From the NCBI GenBank assembly GCA_964398985.1, contig CAYNOS010000008.1:4218-68217 (forward strand): a DNA stretch of 64,000 nt. Reading direction: 5' to 3'. Positions 58,875 to 64,000 of this stretch are shown in pieces (the first letter of the stretch is position 1; each line of letters opens with the position of its first letter). A model generated the notes under the pieces. The model did no database searches. It was not told the origin of the DNA and saw nothing but the letters and a program-made list of their open reading frames with translations. This stretch comes from CAYMRL01 sp964398985 (GTDB taxonomy: Bacteria > Deinococcota > Deinococci > Deinococcales > Trueperaceae). The translations under genes and the position numbers were made by a program.

Positions 58875-58880
58875 AGTCTA
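58875..58880 (-). promoter_or_regulatory. -10 box of the enoyl-CoA hydratase unit
   Basis: TAGACT, 5 nt, then the mini-ORF GTG at 58869. It overlaps the C-terminal coding end of the RNHCP gene by three bases. Confidence 0.45.
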
Positions 58881-59252
58881 CCAACGGCGGCCGGAAACAC
58901 GAGATGGCGGTCCTGGCCGGTCGGCGCCGCCACCGGCTAGCGCGATGATCGCGTCGAAGTCGTCGGGAGCAACCGGGTCGTCGAGCGCCGCCTTGTTGCG
59001 TCTCACGCTGCCGCACTTGCGGCAGCGGTGCACGATCACCCAGCCCTTCTTGCCGGAGCTCTCGACGGCTACCGGGTCCATGATCCCTAAGCAGTCAGCC
59101 GCCCGGTCGCCGGGATTGACGTCGACGTGGAGCGAGCTCAAGCAGCGCGGGCAGTGGTTGCGGTAGCCGCCGCCGGCGAGAGGCGGCACCTCCGCGCCAC
59201 AGACGGCGCATTCGAACGGCTGGTTGGCTCCCTGACCGACGAAGCGCTTCAC
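58878..59252 (-). CDS. RNHCP zinc-ribbon protein
   Basis: 124 residues. The RNHCP domain is clear: FECAVCGAEVPPLAGGGYRN, then HCPRCLSSLHVDVNPGDRA, CLGIMDPVAV, and the closing HRCRKCGSVRRNKAA with three Cys pairs that bind zinc. The family is named after its RNHCP motif, and its function is unknown. GTG 59252 is 6 nt behind a TATGCT box. It sits beside an N gap, so more upstream sequence may be missing. Confidence 0.9.
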   Translation of the reverse strand: MKRFVGQGANQPFECAVCGAEVPPLAGGGYRNHCPRCLSSLHVDVNPGDRAADCLGIMDPVAVESSGKKGWVIVHRCRKCGSVRRNKAALDDPVAPDDFDAIIALAGGGADRPGPPSRVSGRRW

Positions 59253-59258
59253 GAGCCG

Positions 59259-59264
59259 AGCATA
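59259..59264 (-). promoter_or_regulatory. -10 box of the RNHCP gene (leaderless)
   Basis: TATGCT, 6 nt, then GTG 59252. Lies 13 nt from the N gap, so any -35 is lost. Confidence 0.45.
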
Positions 59265-59276
59265 GCGCCGAGGGCG

Positions 59277-59376
59277 NNNNNNNNNNNNNNNNNNNNNNNN
59301 NNNNNNNNNNNNNNNNNNNNNNNNNNNNNNNNNNNNNNNNNNNNNNNNNNNNNNNNNNNNNNNNNNNNNNNNNNNN
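59277..59376. other. Scaffold gap of 100 N
   Basis: Exactly 100 N between two divergent genes; unlike the first gap, the flanks share no repeat. Confidence 0.99.
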
Positions 59377-59419
59377 CCCAGATGAGGAGAGCTACGCAAA
59401 GCTCGACCGGCCGCCGTTC

Positions 59420-59425
59420 TAGGAT
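59420..59425 (+). promoter_or_regulatory. -10 box of the DUF3810 gene (leaderless)
   Basis: TAGGAT, 7 nt, then ATG 59433. Confidence 0.5.
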
Positions 59426-59432
59426 TGCCTGG

Positions 59433-60551
59433 ATGCGTTACGAGAGTGATCGGCGACCTCCCTACGCCACGGACTACGGGCGCAGGCGCCGCCGCGGCCT
59501 CTTCGCTCGCTGGTGGCTGTGGCTGCTGATCGGGCTGCTGCTTCAGTTCGTGTCGTGGCCGTCGGCGTTGGCAGACCGCGTCTACACGCACGGCGTCCAC
59601 CCGGTGCTCAGCAGCCTGACCTCGCGCCTCCACGACGCCGTGCCGCTCAGCCTGGCCGCGGCGCTGGCCATGCTGTTCGTGATCGTCGCGGTGCTGGGGC
59701 TGCTCAGCGGCCGCGGCGGGCGGCGCGGCGCCTTCACGCTGCTCGGGTGGTGGCTGGCGGCGTCGGCCATCCTCTTCCCCCTGACGTTCGGCCTGGCGTA
59801 TCGGACCCCCACGCTGGAGTCGCGACTCGGCATCGGCGACGCCGCCACCGCCGTCAGCCTCACCGGCGAGCAGCTGGCCTCCGCTGGCGACGCGGTCGCG
59901 GTGGTGCTGAACGAGGCCAGCGACACGCGCCAACGCGTCGGGGCCGCCGGCAACGTCGATCCGGTCGAGGCCGCCTCACGTTGCCTCGCCGGCTACCTGC
60001 AGCGCACCGGGCTGCCGGGCGGGTCGTCGCTACCGACCGTGGTCAAGGGCTTCCCCGACGGAGCTCTGCTGCGCCTGGGCACCTCCGGCTTCATCTACCC
60101 GTGGCTGCTGGAGCCGCACGTCGACCCCGGGTTGCCCGACGAGGGCTTCTTGGCCGTGGCCCTGCACGAGCTGACGCACGCCGCCGGTTATGCGCGCGAA
60201 GCGGAGGCCGAGGCCTTGGGTCTGCTTGCGGGTCTCGAATGCGGTGACCCACGCGTCCGCTACGCCGCCGCCTTGAGCGCCGCGCGATCGATCGCCGACG
60301 CGCTGCCGGCGAGCAGCGCGGCCGAGTACCTCGCGCTGTGGCCCGCAGGAGCCGAGGACGATTGGCTCGCCATCCGCGAGGCGCACCTCCGGTACCGCTG
60401 GGCGGCCGGCGCCGATCTGATGCGGAGCGCCAACGATGCCTACCTGGTCAGTCAAGGAATCGCCGGCGGGATCGCAGACTACTCGCGCGCGACGACACTG
60501 ATGGCGTTGCTGTTGCTGAGGGAACCCGCGGAGCAGGAAACTCAGCCGTGA
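59433..60551 (+). CDS. DUF3810-like membrane metallopeptidase
   Basis: 372 residues with three N-terminal membrane segments (about 25-45, 70-90, 100-122) and an extracellular domain with the zinc site H245-ELTH-H249 in ALHELTHAAGYAREAEAEAL, the second Glu acting as the third ligand. The layout matches DUF3810. Substrate unknown. ATG 59433 sits 7 nt behind TAGGAT. Overlaps the convergent M3 oligopeptidase gene by 10 nt. Confidence 0.82.
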   Translation: MRYESDRRPPYATDYGRRRRRGLFARWWLWLLIGLLLQFVSWPSALADRVYTHGVHPVLSSLTSRLHDAVPLSLAAALAMLFVIVAVLGLLSGRGGRRGAFTLLGWWLAASAILFPLTFGLAYRTPTLESRLGIGDAATAVSLTGEQLASAGDAVAVVLNEASDTRQRVGAAGNVDPVEAASRCLAGYLQRTGLPGGSSLPTVVKGFPDGALLRLGTSGFIYPWLLEPHVDPGLPDEGFLAVALHELTHAAGYAREAEAEALGLLAGLECGDPRVRYAAALSAARSIADALPASSAAEYLALWPAGAEDDWLAIREAHLRYRWAAGADLMRSANDAYLVSQGIAGGIADYSRATTLMALLLLREPAEQETQP

Positions 60552-62599
60552 CCGGAACTGTCGGCGCCGGCCGACGGTAGCGGACCGAAGCTGCGGGCCA
60601 GCAGCGCGTCGACGCGCGGATCGCGTCCCATGAAGTCCCGGAACAGCTCGTTGGCGTCGGCGCTGTCACCACGCGCCATCACCAGTTCGGCGAAGTCCCT
60701 GCCAGTGGCCTGATTCAGGACGCCCTCGGCGCGGAAGCGCTCGAACGCGTCGGCGTCCAGCACCTCGCTCCACTTGTACGAGTAGTAGCCGGCTGCGTAC
60801 CCCCCTGAGAACACGTGCGTGAACGATGGCATGCGCTTGCCCTGCGAGAACTCCGGGCGAGTGGCCAGACCCGTGGTGACCCGCTCGGCCAGCTCGATGG
60901 GGTCCTCGGAGCCGTCAGGGTCGAAGTCGATGTGCAGTGCAAGGTCGGCGGTGCCGAGCTGAAGCTGGCGCATCATCGCGGTCGCCTCGCAGAAACGACG
61001 GCTCAGCGTCAGGCGCTGCAGCAGGTCCTCCGGCAAGGGCGCCTGCGTCTCGTGATGGCGTGCGAACAGCGCCAGCGCTTCGGCTTCCCAGGTCCAGTTC
61101 TCCATGATCTGGCTGGGCAGCTCGATGAAGTCCCACGGGACGCTGGAGCTGTTGCGGCCGCGCAGCTCGACCCGGCACAGCAGGTGATGCAGCAGGTGAC
61201 CGAACTCGTGGAACACCGTCTGCACCTCGTCGTGGGTCAACAGCGGCGAGCGGCCCTGCTCCGGCGGCGTGAAGTTGGCCGCCACGACCCCGGCGTGCGG
61301 TCTGAAGCCGTCGCCGACCGGCCCGCCGGCAACCAGCAAATTGAACCAGGCGCCCTTGCGCTTGGTCTCCCGCGGGAACCAATCGGTGTAGACGGCGCCG
61401 AGGTGAGTGCCGTCCTCGTGGAAGGCGTCGAACGTCTGCACTTCCTCGTGCCAGACCGGCACGCCCTCGGTGGGTTCGAAGCGCACTCCGAACAGGTGCT
61501 TGGCCAACGCGAAGACGCCGTCGAGCACTTGCGGCAGCGGGAAGTAGGGACGTAGTGCCTCCTCGTCGAAGTCGAAGCGCGCGGTCCGCACACGCTCCAT
61601 GGTGAAGGCGAGGTCCCAAGGTTCCAGGCGGTCGATGCCGAGTTCGCTGCGGGCGAACTCCTCGAGCTCCTCGAACTCTGCCTCGAAGTGCGTTCGCGAG
61701 CGCTCGGCGAGCTCACGAACGAAGGCGTAGGCCCTGTCGCCCGAGCCGACCATGCTGTCGGCAAGCTTGTAGTCGGCGAAGTCGCGGTACCCGAGGACGC
61801 TCGCGAGTTCGCGGCGCCCGGCCAAGATCTCGGCCATCACCCCGCGGTTGTCGTGCTCTCCGGACGTGGCGACCGCCATGAAGGCTTCCTGCATCTCCCG
61901 CCTGCGGGAGCGGTCGGCGGCGTACTTCATGAACGGCACGTACGAGGGCGCCTGCAGCGTGAAGCGCCAGCCGGGCAGGCCGCGAGCCTCGGCGTCGGCG
62001 CGCGCTCTGCGCACCACGCCCTCGGGCAGTCCCGCGAGCTCGGACTCGTCCTCGAGGAGCAACTCGAAGGCGTTCTGCGAGTCGAGGACGTTGTTGGCGA
62101 ACTTCTGCTGCAGGGAGGCGAGCTCGATCTGCAACGCCTCGGCGCGGCGGCGCTCGCTCTCGGCGAGGTCGGCGCCCGCGCGACGGAACTCCTCGAGTGT
62201 CTTCTCGAGATGGCGCCTCTTGGTCCCCGTCAGGGCTCGCGCTTCCGGGGTGGCGGCGTAGGTCTTCAGCAGCCGCCACAGCCCTTGGTCGGTGAGCAGG
62301 CCGTTGACGAACGCGACGAACTGCGGCAACGCGCGGCCGTAGGCTTCGCGCATCTCAGGGGTGTTGGCGACCCCGTTCAGGTGGCTGGCGAGCCGGAACG
62401 CGTGCTCGGGAGCCTCGGTGATCTCGTCGAGCCGGTCCATGACCCGTGCGAAGCTGCTCGCATCGCCGGCCTCGACGAGCGCCGCGATGGCGGACTTGGC
62501 TTCGGCGATGGCGGTCTCCACGCCGTCCAGGACGTGTTCGGTCCCGATGACATCGAACGGGATGCGGTGAGTCTTCGACAGTAATGGATTGGCGCTCAT
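60542..62599 (-). CDS. M3-family oligopeptidase
   Basis: Cytoplasmic zinc oligopeptidase of the thimet/OpdA type. 685 residues with the HExxH zinc site at residues 464-468 (FHEFGHLLHHLL), the following SSSVPWDFIELPSQIMENW with the third ligand, and the C-terminal FSGGYAAGYYSYKWSEVLD typical of OpdA and Dcp. Starts at ATG 62599. A TATGCT box lies 9 nt upstream, leaving about two bases of leader. Faces DUF3810 convergently. Confidence 0.95.
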   Translation of the reverse strand: MSANPLLSKTHRIPFDVIGTEHVLDGVETAIAEAKSAIAALVEAGDASSFARVMDRLDEITEAPEHAFRLASHLNGVANTPEMREAYGRALPQFVAFVNGLLTDQGLWRLLKTYAATPEARALTGTKRRHLEKTLEEFRRAGADLAESERRRAEALQIELASLQQKFANNVLDSQNAFELLLEDESELAGLPEGVVRRARADAEARGLPGWRFTLQAPSYVPFMKYAADRSRRREMQEAFMAVATSGEHDNRGVMAEILAGRRELASVLGYRDFADYKLADSMVGSGDRAYAFVRELAERSRTHFEAEFEELEEFARSELGIDRLEPWDLAFTMERVRTARFDFDEEALRPYFPLPQVLDGVFALAKHLFGVRFEPTEGVPVWHEEVQTFDAFHEDGTHLGAVYTDWFPRETKRKGAWFNLLVAGGPVGDGFRPHAGVVAANFTPPEQGRSPLLTHDEVQTVFHEFGHLLHHLLCRVELRGRNSSSVPWDFIELPSQIMENWTWEAEALALFARHHETQAPLPEDLLQRLTLSRRFCEATAMMRQLQLGTADLALHIDFDPDGSEDPIELAERVTTGLATRPEFSQGKRMPSFTHVFSGGYAAGYYSYKWSEVLDADAFERFRAEGVLNQATGRDFAELVMARGDSADANELFRDFMGRDPRVDALLARSFGPLPSAGADSSGHG

Positions 62600-62608
62600 G
62601 AGCAGGGA

Positions 62609-62614
62609 AGCATA
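62609..62614 (-). promoter_or_regulatory. -10 box of the M3 oligopeptidase gene
   Basis: TATGCT, 9 nt, then ATG 62599. Confidence 0.4.
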
Positions 62615-62659
62615 ACTCTTGGAGCGAGGGTTCCGTTGGGAGTGACCACCCGGCCGTTC

Positions 62660-64000
62660 TCAGGCGAAGGCGGGGACGTACTCGGGTGGCACCGCCTGGC
62701 TGAACAGGAAGCCCTGGCCGTCGTCACACCTGAGGGTCCTCAGCAGGCTGTTCTGCTCTCGCGTCTCGATGCCCTCGGCGGTGACGCGCAGGCGCAGGCT
62801 CTTGCCAAGCGCGATGATCGCCCTGAGCAGGTCGAGGTCCTCGCCGGGCGTCTTGGCGCCGAGCTTGGAGACGAAGCTGCGGTCGATCTTGAGGCCGTCG
62901 AGCGGCAGGTCCCGCAGGTGCGTCAACGACGACTGGGCCACGCCGAAGTCGTCGAGCGCGACGTGCACGCCCATCGCCCTGACGTCCTCGAGACGCTCGG
63001 CGGCGCCCTCGAGAGTCGCTACCGAGGTGCGCTCGCTGACCTCGAGCTCGAGGAGCCCGGGATGCAGGTCGTAGCGACCGAGCATCGCCTGCACGCTGAG
63101 GGCGAAGTCGGCGTGCTCGAGAGCCTGACCGCTGACGTTGACGGCGACGCGGCGAGGAGTGCGTTGCCGCTGCCAGCGCTTGGCCTGGCGGCAGGCCCTT
63201 TCGAGCGTCCACTCGAACAGCTGGTGCCCGAGCTGCGCTTCCTCGATGAGCGGCAGGAAGTCGGCGGGCTTCAGCATCCCGCGGCGCGGGTGAGCCCACC
63301 GCACCAGCGCTTCGACGCTGTGAACCGCGCCGCTGTCGAGTTCCACGCGCGGCTGGTAATGGAGCAACAACTGATCCGAGGCGAAGGCTTGCCTGACCTC
63401 TTCGACCGCCGCTACCCGCTCGCGCATGAGGGCGTCGAAGCCCTCGTCGAAGAAGGTGAAGCTGCCGCGGCTGTTCTCCTTGCCGCGCCGCAGGGCCTCG
63501 GCGGCCCGCTCGATCATGCCAGCGGCGGAGCGGCCGCCATCGGGATACATGTCGACGCCGATGGTGGCCGAGAGGTTGAGGGTCAGCGTGTCGTCGACGT
63601 AGGGCCGGTTGGTTGCCGCCACCACCTTCTCGAGAGCCGGCAGCACCGCGTGCGCATGCGGCAGGTCGGCGAGGAGCAGGGCGAAGCTGTCCCCTCCCCA
63701 ACGCGCCAGCGTGTCGGTGCGCCGCAAGGTGCGCTTGAGGCGGCGGCTGAGGTCCCCGATCAGGCGGTCTCCGTGCCGACGGCTGAAGGTCTGGTTCACG
63801 AACCGGAAGTGGTCCAGGTCCAAGATCGCCAGAGCCATGTGGGTGCGGTTGCGTTTCGCCAGCAGCAGCGCCTGGTAGATGCGGTCCTCGAGCAGATGAT
63901 GGTTGGGCAGGCCCGTCAGCGGGTCGACGTGGGCGATGCGCCACAGGTCGGCGTTGTCGCGTTTGGAGTGCGAGACGTCGCGGACCAGGCCGTAGACGGC
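62660..64000 (-). CDS. GGDEF-EAL protein with degenerate GGDEF, 5'-truncated by window edge
   Basis: Cyclic di-GMP turnover protein. The visible 446 residues begin at the tail of a PAS-like sensor (GLVRDVSHSKRDNADLWRIA), then a GGDEF domain from HVDPLTGLPNHHLLEDR whose signature reads RWGGDSFALLL, so GGDEF is GGDSF, and an EAL domain with EALVRW, NVSGQALEH, DDFGVAQSSL, LKIDRSFV, AEGIET and GQGFLFS. The EAL catalytic acidic residues look complete, so a phosphodiesterase with an inactive cyclase domain is the likely type. Its N-terminus is beyond the window. Confidence 0.92.
   Translation of the reverse strand, partial: AVYGLVRDVSHSKRDNADLWRIAHVDPLTGLPNHHLLEDRIYQALLLAKRNRTHMALAILDLDHFRFVNQTFSRRHGDRLIGDLSRRLKRTLRRTDTLARWGGDSFALLLADLPHAHAVLPALEKVVAATNRPYVDDTLTLNLSATIGVDMYPDGGRSAAGMIERAAEALRRGKENSRGSFTFFDEGFDALMRERVAAVEEVRQAFASDQLLLHYQPRVELDSGAVHSVEALVRWAHPRRGMLKPADFLPLIEEAQLGHQLFEWTLERACRQAKRWQRQRTPRRVAVNVSGQALEHADFALSVQAMLGRYDLHPGLLELEVSERTSVATLEGAAERLEDVRAMGVHVALDDFGVAQSSLTHLRDLPLDGLKIDRSFVSKLGAKTPGEDLDLLRAIIALGKSLRLRVTAEGIETREQNSLLRTLRCDDGQGFLFSQAVPPEYVPAFA

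Overview
This is a GC-rich bacterial chromosome segment, densely packed with housekeeping genes and lacking IS elements, phage genes or CRISPR arrays. The best guess is a member of Deinococcota near Trueperales. The guess rests on at least a dozen genes whose RTG start lies 5-8 nt behind a TANNNT -10 box (the leaderless mRNA layout known from Deinococcus), an M29 aminopeptidase, a PrcB-domain lipoprotein and a thermus/deinococcus-like mix of genes. One point against it is the two-subunit GlyQS, because Thermus and Deinococcus use single-chain GlyRS. Two runs of exactly 100 N, one flanked by identical 55-bp ends, show a short-read scaffold, probably a metagenome-assembled genome.

Layout: 1-9.8 kb holds pyrD (partial), a cobalamin adenosyltransferase, an MscS channel, ispG, an HisN-like phosphatase, dgt, a PrcB lipoprotein, a glycolipid glycosyltransferase and a secreted FAD enzyme. 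9.8-21.3 kb is mostly DNA replication and repair: a patatin/DUF815 pair, dnaX-ybaB-recR-topA, recO-plsY, and HD-folC. 21.3-32 kb carries a SpoIIM-like membrane protein, trpS-metalloenzyme, rlu, an hpt-M23 peptidase-amylase operon, aminopeptidase, a LamG lipoprotein and an SDR. 32-40.4 kb has tRNA-Leu, glyQ-glyS, the clpC-radA-PIN/TRAM cluster and tRNA-Ala. 40.4-49 kb is a complete alternative complex III operon (actABCDEF) plus a membrane-anchored cytochrome c, which together would oxidise menaquinol and pass electrons to a terminal oxidase encoded elsewhere. 49-64 kb holds a 2-hydroxyacid dehydrogenase, gyrB, an SDR, two tandem asparagine-synthase-like genes, an amidohydrolase/enoyl-CoA hydratase pair, an RNHCP zinc protein, a DUF3810 metallopeptidase, an M3 oligopeptidase and a partial GGDEF-EAL protein.

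The most interesting signal is in the 5' ends. Many genes appear leaderless, and several others (clpC, radA, the enoyl-CoA hydratase, the second asparagine-synthase-like gene) instead have a tiny ORF whose RTG sits at the leaderless position and whose stop codon overlaps or abuts the start of the real gene. This looks like a recurring design in which a leaderless mini-ORF delivers ribosomes to the main ORF by termination-reinitiation. All functional statements come from reading translated motifs; no database search was run.
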